Source: JBBIRM01 sp037441765 (GTDB lineage: Bacteria; Desulfobacterota; BSN033; UBA1163). Taken from it: a stretch of DNA of 12,279 bases. Below the pieces are notes generated by a model. It saw only the letters and a program-made list of their open reading frames with translations. It searched no databases and had not been told where the DNA came from. Each line of letters starts with the position of its first letter. Positions within the stretch are counted from its first letter, which is position 1. Positions 1 to 6,129 of this stretch are shown one piece after another. The stretch is taken from the NCBI GenBank assembly GCA_037441765.1, contig JBBIRM010000080.1, positions 1 through 12,279 of the forward strand, in the 5' to 3' direction. The position numbers and the translations under genes are program-made.

Positions 1-62
1 TTTCAAACATGTATGATATTGCAAAATCTTTAATGGAGGCAGACCGATTGATCAGACCCTAA
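1..62 (+). CDS. Possible C-terminal end of a convergent gene (partial)
   Basis: A plus-strand frame open at the left edge (codons from base 3) ends with TAA at 60-62. Its 19 visible residues (SNMYDIAKSLMEADRLIRP) look protein-like, with an amphipathic helix character. It would converge on the 272-aa gene at 126-944. No family can be named from so little sequence, and a chance open frame of this length is quite possible. Confidence 0.3.
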   Translation, partial: SNMYDIAKSLMEADRLIRP

Positions 63-125
63 AAGGGGTTTCTAAAAAGTTTCTGGGCTAAGGTAATGGT
101 AAGGGTGCAAAGGGTGGATTTTTTT

Positions 126-944
126 CTAAACAAACAATTTATGTCTCTTAGACCGAAGATAGAAGTCTGCAATAAAATTTAAGGGCTTTTTGGCCTGTTG
201 GAAATTTTCATGGAGGGCCCAGAAGATGTCAGATAAATCCAGGTCTTTGGCTGACTTATGCTCAGCAGCCAATTTATAAAATTTTCGCCCCTCTTTTTCG
301 TATTCATCTGGACTGATTCTTGGTTTCCCTCTAAACATAGGCCTGACATGGCCTGATAATGGATAACGATACTCCCGCTCTGCATAGTCTGGGAATATCC
401 CTAAGATAAAAAGGCATATATCTGCTATTTTCTTATAAAAACCAAGCTGATGCTCATCCTCCACCATTTCGCATAATTCCATAAGGCTAAAAATATCCAG
501 GTCATTGAACTGAATCTTTTCCCAATCTCCTTTTACTGTCTTAAACCAGACGATATAATTTTCTATTTTTGTGAACGAAGAAAGCATATGGGCAAGGTAT
601 TCAAGGAGTGACTCCCTATTTAAAAGATCTACCACTTCTTTGGCATCGAAGATCGGAATCTTCATGGTACTGGTTCTTTCAAGAGTGTAACTTACCCCCT
701 TGAGGTCGTTTGCCACCTTTCTTAGGAGAATTTCGAAAAATAGTACCGGTGAGATTTTTAATAAAATCTCCTCATCATCGATGATCCTTCTGAATACTTT
801 TTCGTCAGTGATAAATGTGTTTCTGAACCCTTCGTCCTCCCGAATGATTTGTTTTAGCCTTATCTTATCGATCACTTCGGGATGGACGGTCTCGATAAGG
901 AAATCCAAATCTCCATCCGATAAACGGGCAGAAATCTTTCCCAT
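126..944 (-). CDS. Conserved-looking hypothetical protein, 272 aa
   Basis: I do not recognise a family. The start is supported by AAGGAGT six bases before the ATG. The protein looks soluble and mostly alpha-helical, rich in Asp/Glu and Lys, with no signal peptide, no convincing membrane segment and no cysteine motif. The N-terminal third (residues 1-60) is charged. A more hydrophobic helix follows near 62-80, and the C-terminus is basic (FYLRSKRHKLFV). The length is close to that of an encapsulin shell protein, and the upstream neighbour is encapsulin-cargo-like, but none of the shell family's N-terminal features are visible, so I do not call it that. It is the last gene of the left block, 104 bases after the ferritin-like gene. 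Its ribosome binding site lies in one arm of a perfect inverted repeat (951-990), which suggests its own translational control. Confidence 0.75.
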   Translation of the reverse strand: MGKISARLSDGDLDFLIETVHPEVIDKIRLKQIIREDEGFRNTFITDEKVFRRIIDDEEILLKISPVLFFEILLRKVANDLKGVSYTLERTSTMKIPIFDAKEVVDLLNRESLLEYLAHMLSSFTKIENYIVWFKTVKGDWEKIQFNDLDIFSLMELCEMVEDEHQLGFYKKIADICLFILGIFPDYAEREYRYPLSGHVRPMFRGKPRISPDEYEKEGRKFYKLAAEHKSAKDLDLSDIFWALHENFQQAKKPLNFIADFYLRSKRHKLFV

Positions 945-950
945 TCTTTA

Positions 951-990
951 CTCCTTTTAAATATAATTTTAAATCGTCTGTTAAAAGGAG
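951..990 (-). promoter_or_regulatory. 10-bp inverted repeat covering the Shine-Dalgarno of the 272-aa gene
   Basis: Bases 951-960 and 981-990 are perfect reverse complements (10 bp) separated by 20 AT-rich bases. Read on the minus strand, the downstream arm is TTAAAAGGAG, which contains the AAGGAG ribosome binding site of the 272-aa gene; its ATG begins six bases after that arm. Folding would hide the site. It could be a translational switch, an attenuator, or simply a processing or stability hairpin. There is no T-run after it to make it a classical terminator. Confidence 0.5.
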
Positions 991-1048
991 GCAACCCTCT
1001 ATCTGGTGAAAAGATCTTAGAATAAAAATTACTCTTCAGGGGACTTGA

Positions 1049-1333
1049 TCATTTTCTTATGATCTCTTCAACTTCTTTTTTACCCTCCTCCAATTCTTTT
1101 TTCTGCTCTTTATCCTCCATCAAAAGGAGGGCTTGGAATTCCCCTACGTGGGTCTTTTCTTCTTTAGCGATATCCAAGAGTATCTTCTTAATATTCTTAT
1201 TTTGGGTTAAGGCGGCCATTTGTTCATAAAGGTTGATCGCATCCAATTCGGCGATCATACCTGCTCTCAATATTTCTTTATCAATGTATTCTTTTTTTAT
1301 TTTATCAAGATTCAACGGTATCTTCGAAAGCAT
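1049..1333 (-). CDS. Encapsulated-ferritin-like / rubrerythrin-type diiron protein, 94 aa
   Basis: A small two-helix ferritin-like protein of the encapsulated ferritin (EncFtn) type. In that family half four-helix bundles dimerise to form a ferroxidase centre that oxidises Fe2+ for storage inside an encapsulin shell. The visible ligands are Glu29 (MIAELDAINLYEQ), Glu59 and His62 (KEEKTHVGEF). Their spacing of 30 and 33 residues matches Glu32/Glu62/His65 of the Rhodospirillum rubrum protein as I recall it. The C-terminal tail (residues 73-94) is highly charged and shows no obvious encapsulin-targeting peptide. I chose the ATG at 1333 because GGGAGGT lies seven bases upstream; an ATG 33 bases further upstream has no such site. 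No encapsulin gene is in the window. It could store iron with a distant encapsulin or act as a free peroxide/iron-handling protein. Confidence 0.8.
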   Translation of the reverse strand: MLSKIPLNLDKIKKEYIDKEILRAGMIAELDAINLYEQMAALTQNKNIKKILLDIAKEEKTHVGEFQALLLMEDKEQKKELEEGKKEVEEIIRK

Positions 1334-1379
1334 AGGATTTACCTCCCTTACTATTAAAATTCCCATTGATTAGAAGATC

Positions 1380-1398
1380 TTTCTTTTCATGAAAGAAA
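1380..1398 (-). terminator. AT-rich hairpin after the C_GCAxxG gene
   Basis: Arms TTTCTTT (1380-1386) and AAAGAAA (1392-1398) are perfect complements around a 5-base loop, starting about six bases beyond the stop codon at 1404-1406. On the minus strand the hairpin is not followed by a clear T-run and the stem is weak (one G-C pair per arm), so it may be a partial terminator or a stability element between the C_GCAxxG gene and the ferritin-like gene. Confidence 0.3.
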
Positions 1399-1403
1399 AT
1401 TGT

Positions 1404-1922
1404 CTATTTTGAAATTAATCCCTCTGACAGAATAATCTCGGTCATCCATCTGGCCGCCTTCCCTACCACCTCGGGACAGTAGATATCGTGGGCTCCGGCT
1501 TCGTGAAATTTCTCATACTCCTGAGGGTCAGGAAGATAATAATACCGACCAAGGATTTTATTTTGTATATAGAAACAGACCACCGAACCAAATTCTTGGA
1601 TAAACTTCTCTCGGAATCTTCTGGTAAGTTGATAGGTCTTATGTCGAATGCCCTCAGGATCAGAGAAATTGCTCCTCTCTCTACCCACCAATGATCCTAA
1701 TACCAGAATGGCTCCTGTATAGGCCCCACATCCACCATCTCCAGTTAGTCCTATCCCTCCTGCCAGACTTGTTGCGGATTTAAATAGGATATCATTTCTG
1801 ATATCCAATGTATCCTGGATTGAAGCAATCACACACTGAGCACACCCTTTATAGGTTCTTTCATATTCTTTACCTAAATTGTAGGCCTTTTCAGCCAACT
1901 CTGAAATATCTGGCCTTTCCAT
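1404..1922 (-). CDS. C_GCAxxG_C_C family (redox cysteine) protein, 172 aa
   Basis: Member of the C_GCAxxG_C_C family, small cysteine-rich proteins of anaerobes that are thought to have a redox or metal role but whose reaction is not established. The signature is visible: GCAQC (Cys27, Cys30), then a Gly-rich stretch GGIGLTGDGGCGAYTGA containing Cys65, then Cys116 (SVVCFY) and Cys149 (IYCPEVV). The 172-aa length is slightly long for the family. There is no signal peptide, so it is probably cytoplasmic. The start is fixed by GGAGGTGA just upstream of the ATG. It begins 23 bases after the ferredoxin stop, so the two are almost certainly co-transcribed with the AbfD-like dehydratase. I infer an electron-transfer or maturation role for that enzyme. 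Confidence 0.85.
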   Translation of the reverse strand: MERPDISELAEKAYNLGKEYERTYKGCAQCVIASIQDTLDIRNDILFKSATSLAGGIGLTGDGGCGAYTGAILVLGSLVGRERSNFSDPEGIRHKTYQLTRRFREKFIQEFGSVVCFYIQNKILGRYYYLPDPQEYEKFHEAGAHDIYCPEVVGKAARWMTEIILSEGLISK

Positions 1923-1945
1923 CTAATCACCTCCCTCTTTGCGGA

Positions 1946-2119
1946 TTAACCCTCACTTATAGCCTTCTCGGGACATTCTTCAATACAGGTTCCACAATCC
2001 ACACAGGCCTCTGCATCAACAATGGCCTTACCATTTTCCACTTTAATGGCCTCCACAGGACAGGCCTCCTCACAGGTACCACATCCCGTACACTTCTCTT
2101 GATCCACAATCACTGCCAT
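1946..2119 (-). CDS. 2[4Fe-4S] ferredoxin, 57 aa
   Basis: A short bacterial ferredoxin carrying two classical cluster motifs. The first is Cys10-x2-Cys13-x2-Cys16-x3-Cys20-Pro and the second is Cys39-x2-Cys42-x2-Cys45-x3-Cys49-Pro. The family transfers single electrons at low potential in the cytoplasm; 57 residues is typical of clostridial-type ferredoxins. The ATG at 2119 is preceded by AAGGAAG. It lies 44 bases after the AbfD-like gene and 23 bases before the C_GCAxxG gene, all on the same strand. This suggests that it serves the AbfD-like enzyme, for example in reductive activation or electron disposal. That partnership is inference from position. Confidence 0.95.
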   Translation of the reverse strand: MAVIVDQEKCTGCGTCEEACPVEAIKVENGKAIVDAEACVDCGTCIEECPEKAISEG

Positions 2120-2163
2120 GGCTCATCTTCCTTTCTTACCTCATTAATTCATATATCAAAATC

Positions 2164-3627
2164 CTATTTTTTCCTTGTAATCCCAAGGGATTCTTTTACC
2201 AGTTCTTTTTCATATTCATAATCTACTACTCGCTGAATCATAATCTTCTGGGCCATCACTGGCCCCGCCCCATGCCATGTACCTACCCCATGTTGACCAG
2301 CAGTCCAATTTTGAAGAAGTTTCGTAACCTTCATGATCTCTTCTGCAGAGGCCTCTGAACCAAATCCTAAAAACTCTTTTACATATTCTCTTGTCTCAGG
2401 ATTTTTCAATTCTTTCAGAGAGGGAAGGGTTGCGATCAGTCCTCCGCCAATATCTCCAGCCAAGGCCATCACTCTCCAGAAGGCATTACAGATATTTAAT
2501 TTTGAAACATTTCCCATCAACTCATCGGGAAGAAAAACCCCCGACCCCTCTGGTTCCTCCTTTCCAAGATTGGCAGATGCCAGCCCACAGGCCCTTCCCG
2601 TCTCCCGGAGAACAACCATTTCCATTAATTCGTCGTTTATATGCTGAGCTTTTTCCAGCCCCTTATACTCCTGAATCAGTTTACAGGCTCCAATTATTAA
2701 ATTCACGAAACCAACCTTGCAAGTCCCCCCACATGTCATTCGGTGAGTCTTCGCAAAACGCTCAACGAGTTTAATCGAGTAATCGGTCTCTCCACAATGA
2801 AATACCCTTTCCCAAGGGACAAAGACATTGTCGAAGATGACCATCGAGGTTTCCCTTTGACCGAAGATTGGATTCCCCAGTTCAAAGGGGTCGTCAGCCG
2901 TCTCCCTTTCTGCTGAATAGGGAGAATATTGACAAATGTAGGTAATTCCTTCTGTATCGGTTGGAAGGGCAAAGGACAAGGCATAATCGGCTTCGTCTTT
3001 TTTCTTTGCGGATTGGGGAAGGACCACAATCTCATTACTCCCATATGCCCCGCTTATATTGATCTTTGCCCCCCTCACTACAATCCCATCCGCTTTTCTC
3101 TCAACCACTTTCACCGAAAGATAAGGGTCAGGCCAATCCGGAGCCCTTTTCTTCCGATCTCCTCTCGGCTCTGTAAGAGCCCCTGCCACCGCAAGATCCT
3201 TCTCCTGAACCATTTTTAAATATTTAATAAATCGATTATGATATTCTGTTCCAAGGTTTTTATCCATCTCCCAGGTAGTACTGGCAAGGGCATGAAAGGC
3301 ATCCAGACCAGGACAACGATAGATACAGGTCCCCAACCTCTCAGCCGTAAAGGTCCCAGCAAGGGCCTTGGTTACCAGGTCCTCTTTGCTTTGACATACA
3401 TATACGTAGCGATTCACTCGGTCATGAGTAAGTGGGGAGATGGCCGTCATGATCTCTTGATATTGGGGATCTAACGCCCACCTATAACTTGCCTTATTTG
3501 CTTCTATCACCGTTTGAGTATTAGGATTATCAAAAATATCGTTAACTTTCTTCCCATTCATGAATATTTTTAGGGGTTTCCTTTTCTTTAAACTTTCTTC
3601 ATACTGTTCCGGTGTAATAAGTGCCAT
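2164..3627 (-). CDS. 4-hydroxybutyryl-CoA dehydratase-like (AbfD/HpaB superfamily) Fe-S flavoenzyme, 487 aa
   Basis: Related over its full length to 4-hydroxybutyryl-CoA dehydratase/vinylacetyl-CoA isomerase (AbfD), a cytoplasmic FAD and [4Fe-4S] enzyme that dehydrates via a ketyl radical; database names often say 4-hydroxyphenylacetate 3-hydroxylase family. The N-terminus MALITPEQYEESL matches the AbfD start. Cys101 and Cys105 (TCIYRCPGLDAF) fit cluster ligands Cys99/Cys103. The next ligand block reads HRMTCGGTCKVG (His295, Cys299, Cys303, Lys304), where AbfD has HR-x2-Y-GG-CK, so the Tyr is replaced by Cys and one residue is inserted. The C-terminal HGAG (452-455) is kept, but the Glu three residues before the His in AbfD is Gly449 here. 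FDNVFVPWERVF (265-276) and VVRGAKINISGA (flavin/substrate region) are well kept. The start at 3627 was chosen for AAGGAGAG upstream; an ATG 24 bases earlier is less likely. The substrate is therefore probably not 4-hydroxybutyryl-CoA itself. Confidence 0.85.
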   Translation of the reverse strand: MALITPEQYEESLKKRKPLKIFMNGKKVNDIFDNPNTQTVIEANKASYRWALDPQYQEIMTAISPLTHDRVNRYVYVCQSKEDLVTKALAGTFTAERLGTCIYRCPGLDAFHALASTTWEMDKNLGTEYHNRFIKYLKMVQEKDLAVAGALTEPRGDRKKRAPDWPDPYLSVKVVERKADGIVVRGAKINISGAYGSNEIVVLPQSAKKKDEADYALSFALPTDTEGITYICQYSPYSAERETADDPFELGNPIFGQRETSMVIFDNVFVPWERVFHCGETDYSIKLVERFAKTHRMTCGGTCKVGFVNLIIGACKLIQEYKGLEKAQHINDELMEMVVLRETGRACGLASANLGKEEPEGSGVFLPDELMGNVSKLNICNAFWRVMALAGDIGGGLIATLPSLKELKNPETREYVKEFLGFGSEASAEEIMKVTKLLQNWTAGQHGVGTWHGAGPVMAQKIMIQRVVDYEYEKELVKESLGITRKK

Positions 3628-3706
3628 TTTCTCTCTCCTTTTAACGAACACTTAGAAAATTAAACGCTTTTTAATAACACAAAAGATTGATAGTGAGCAA
3701 CACCAA

Positions 3707-4120
3707 TTATTCCAATGATGGGCCTAATAGAAATATTGAGGAAGGATTAGGAACAAGGCTTGAAAACTCTTGGGAGGCTTTAGTTAAAAGGTCACTGAGG
3801 TTATCCCTTCTCTCTTCCACTCTCCTTTCAATGATTTTCCCAAGAAATGTTATGGAATGGGTTATTTCATCTCTATAATAAACTTTAAATTCCTCCCTCC
3901 TTTCTCTTCTTAGAAGGTGTTCTCTTCCCCTCGCTTTTTCATAGATACAGCCTTCCCCAAATATTTCTGAAACGCAAAAATTGAAACTTTTGTATTCAAA
4001 ATAATAACTGCATATCTGACCCCCAATGGGGCATTTTGCGATCCTCTGGCCTGAAACCAATTCTATGAGATCACCTTTCCTCATTCGCCGCAACTCATTT
4101 CTTACCTTCATTACGTCCAT
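3707..4120 (-). CDS. Small four-cysteine basic hypothetical protein, 137 aa
   Basis: I do not recognise a family. The first half contains a possible metal or Fe-S site: Cys30 (AKCPIGGQIC), Cys37, Cys49 (FNFCVSE) and Cys58 (EGCIYEK). The middle (61-80) is strongly basic with many Arg-Glu pairs, followed by a helix rich in Arg/Glu and a hydrophobic C-terminal tail. There is no signal peptide. The ATG at 4120 is the first in the frame after an in-frame stop and has only a weak AAGG upstream. It is 79 bases before the AbfD-like gene on the same strand and probably opens that operon. A DNA- or RNA-binding regulator with a redox-sensing cluster would fit the charge and cysteines, but nothing seen proves it. 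Confidence 0.6.
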   Translation of the reverse strand: MDVMKVRNELRRMRKGDLIELVSGQRIAKCPIGGQICSYYFEYKSFNFCVSEIFGEGCIYEKARGREHLLRRERREEFKVYYRDEITHSITFLGKIIERRVEERRDNLSDLLTKASQEFSSLVPNPSSIFLLGPSLE

Positions 4121-4393
4121 AAAGTAATGCCTTAATCATATGGGGAATCGGTGCATGGATGATCTCCCTTATGGGACTTTCGGAAATATTCCTACCCGAT
4201 TTCAGATAATTTCCCACCCTTAAGTAAGAGATTATCTTATATATAAATTTTACCAAATATCTTTCCTAAAGGGAAGTACCCTCTCTCTTTTTCCTCGCCC
4301 GCTCATCTATCTCTTTTCGGCTTCCAAAATAGAATTTATTTTTTAACCATTTTCAGAAATTCTTTTTCGGATTATATTTAGAACTAAATAAGT
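4121..4393. other. Longest intergenic gap, 273 bases, no gene seen
   Basis: This AT-rich gap separates the thiolase/DUF35 pair from the AbfD-like operon and is the likely promoter region of the latter. It holds a small dyad, TAAGA/TCTTA at 4225-4229 and 4235-4239, in a run of A/T. On the minus strand the dyad overlaps GATAAT, which could act as a -10 element, but no -35 box lies at normal spacing. A six-codon minus-strand frame (MHRFPI) with GGGAG ahead of it is visible near 4150-4175; I give it no weight. Confidence 0.35.
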
Positions 4394-4804
4394 TTACCTA
4401 CGTGGTTTAAATTTTGGTAAACTAAACTCCTCTGTAATGTCCTCCCATGTTACCTCTACCTGCATCCCACATTTTACATCATCAGGCCGACAGCCCACGA
4501 TGTTTGTAAGGAGACGAGGTCCCTCTTCTAATTCCACTATGGCCACCACATAAGGAATTTCTTTTTCAAACCCAGGATAATAAGCAACATGATACACTGC
4601 ATAGCTGTAAACATAACCTCTCCCTTCTGAGATGATCCATTCCATCCCCCTTGCGAAACATTGGGGACAGAAGGGAGATGCAGGCCAGCGGACATTGCCA
4701 CAGGATTGACACTTCTGAAATCTCAATTGATGGACTTTACAGCCAGCCCAAAACTCTTTATTATCATCGTTCACATTGGGAAGTGGTTTGTTATATTTAT
4801 TCAT
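4394..4804 (-). CDS. DUF35-type Zn-ribbon OB-fold protein, thiolase partner, 136 aa
   Basis: A Zn-ribbon plus OB-fold protein of the DUF35 (acyl-CoA-binding OB-fold) family. Its members sit beside and bind non-canonical thiolases, for example in archaeal acetoacetyl-CoA thiolase/HMG-CoA synthase complexes and BbsAB of anaerobic toluene degradation. The N-terminal helix (NDDNKEFWAGCKVHQLRF) leads into a rubredoxin-like zinc site, Cys32-x2-Cys35 and Cys46-x2-Cys49. The OB-fold follows from about residue 57 (GRGYVYSYAVYHVAYYPGF) to the end (VEVTWEDITEEFSLPKFKP). The length is normal for the family. The gene starts three bases after the thiolase stop, and its ribosome binding site (AAGGAG) lies inside the last thiolase codons. 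Expression of the pair is therefore coupled, and a complex with the thiolase is expected. Confidence 0.93.
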   Translation of the reverse strand: MNKYNKPLPNVNDDNKEFWAGCKVHQLRFQKCQSCGNVRWPASPFCPQCFARGMEWIISEGRGYVYSYAVYHVAYYPGFEKEIPYVVAIVELEEGPRLLTNIVGCRPDDVKCGMQVEVTWEDITEEFSLPKFKPRR

Positions 4805-4807
4805 CTA

Positions 4808-5971
4808 TTATAATCTCCTTAGAATAATGCAACTATGGGTCTGGAGGATCCCCCCATTATCACTGCATAGGATGATCTCTGGTGACTTTGTTTTAGTAGG
4901 GGGACCAAGTTGTCTCTTGCCACATCGACCCATCAACTGCATCGTTGCTTCAGAAAGAGGAGTAAGACCCATATAATAGGCCTCAGAGAGTAGACCTCCA
5001 GATGTATTGACCGGCATTCTTCCGCCAGGTTCAATGGTGCCATTTTTGAACCAATCCTCACCTTCACCCGGTCCAAAAAAACCGTAGTCCTGCAACGTTA
5101 TTTCTACCGTGTAAGTAAAACAGTCATAGATCTCACAGGCATCGATATCCTTTAAGGTAATGCCCGCCATCTTTAATGCCATCTCCCCTGCCCTCTTTGC
5201 CCCTGTTGGACCAGCAAGGTAAGTAGCCTGGTGGACTTCAGAGGATGGGTTATGTTGTCCCATCCCCATTATTAAAACAGGAGGATTTTTCAGATCGCGT
5301 GCTCTTTCAGTGGAAGTAATAATGATTGCCCTCCCCCCATCTGAAATCAAACAATTATCAAAAAGACGAAATGGTTCTACAATCAACTTTGCCTTGTAGT
5401 ACTCCTCAAAACTTAAAGGACGGTCATACATGGTGGCAGCAGGGTTGAGATTAGCCCATTTCCTCTGTCCAATAGAGATGTACTTCCATGTCTCAGGCCC
5501 CGTGCGGAAGGTATGCATAGCTCTTCTTGCAGCCAATGCATAACCTCCTATGGCTCCAAAATGGCCAAATACTGCATCATCGGCTGTCATTTCCAAAAGC
5601 ATCCGCTTCATACTATCGCTCGAAAAGGCATTATGACCATAGGATAAAAGTACATACTTGCAAAGACCTGCTTCGAGCACGCCAACTGCGTGCTGGAGAT
5701 GGCTCCTGGATCAATTGGCATCCTGGCCCATGTAGGTTGGAGAAAGGCCGAGATGCTGAGCTACCAGATAGGGAGTAACAGGAATCTCATTGGATGCAGG
5801 TGGAAACGCCCGGTAACAGATGAGCCCATCAATATCTTCTCTCCTTAAACCTGCATCGGCTATAGCATTGACGCACGCTTCAAGATGAAAACTTAGAGAT
5901 GTTCGGCCAGGAACACGACCCTGAGGTGTATAACCCACTCCAACAATAGCATATTTATCTTTTAAGCCCAT
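4808..5971 (-). CDS. SCP-x/DUF35-associated thiolase with in-frame TGA at codon 87 (candidate selenocysteine)
   Basis: A thiolase-fold acyl-CoA C-acyltransferase of the subfamily that pairs with DUF35 proteins. Read through one TGA (5711-5713), the frame is continuous for 387 codons, the normal family length, with good thiolase sequence on both sides. The N-terminal half has DKYAIVGVGYTPQGRVPGRT (5-24) and IDGLICYRAF; after the TGA come LEAGLCKYVLLSYGHNAFS, EIYDCFTYT (280-288), NTSGGLLSEAYYMG (322-335) and LCSDNGG (368-374). Residue 332 is Tyr where classical thiolases have the GHP histidine. Codon 87 is close to the nucleophilic Cys88/89 of classical thiolases counted from the start, though it is two residues nearer the following Ala-Gly (101-102) than in those enzymes. 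The ATG at 5971 has AAGGTGG upstream. The TGA may encode Sec, or be a nonsense mutation or error; compensating frameshifts are less simple. It lies 158 bases after the crotonase gene. Confidence 0.8.
5672..5713 (-). promoter_or_regulatory. SECIS-like hairpin directly after the in-frame TGA
   Basis: On the minus strand the TGA (5713-5711) is followed after 16 bases by a perfect 7-bp stem: AGCACGC (5694-5688), loop AGTTG (5687-5683), GCGTGCT (5682-5676). A C-C mismatch and two more pairs extend it at the base. The distance from TGA to loop is 23 bases and the second loop base is G. As I recall it, the bacterial SECIS consensus asks for an apical stem-loop with a G in the first two loop bases, 16-37 bases after the UGA, and this agrees. 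The hairpin also lies within coding sequence (QHAVGVLE), so it could be accidental. Confidence 0.4.
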
Positions 5972-6129
5972 GAGACCCACCTTCTTAAACAATCCTTAAA
6001 TGTTTCACCAAAATTTGATTGATCCTCTTAGAAAGTCTTTGAATTTATAACTTTATAACGGACTTTTCGCTCAAAAGGAAATTAACTCATCCCCGCTGAA
6101 AGTAGCGATGATTTCTAATAGGTTAATAT

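Noticed and set aside
56..75. Possible terminator ACCCT-AAA-AGGGGT at the left edge
   Set aside because: Only four to five pairs with a mismatch and no proper T-run; too weak to call.
126..944. 272-aa protein as an encapsulin shell for the neighbouring ferritin-like protein
   Set aside because: Only the length fits. No shell-protein motif is visible and the protein looks all-helical.
1808..2221. Plus-strand 137-aa frame
   Set aside because: It is antisense to the C_GCAxxG gene and the ferredoxin, has no family resemblance, and the minus-strand genes explain the region.
3687..3878. Plus-strand 63-aa frame
   Set aside because: It overlaps the 4-Cys gene, has no ribosome binding site, and its composition is unlike a protein family.
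4808..5680. Second part of the thiolase as a separate 290-aa gene starting at GTG
   Set aside because: No ribosome binding site precedes the GTG. It is in the same frame as the first part, and the protein would lack the N-terminal thiolase half.
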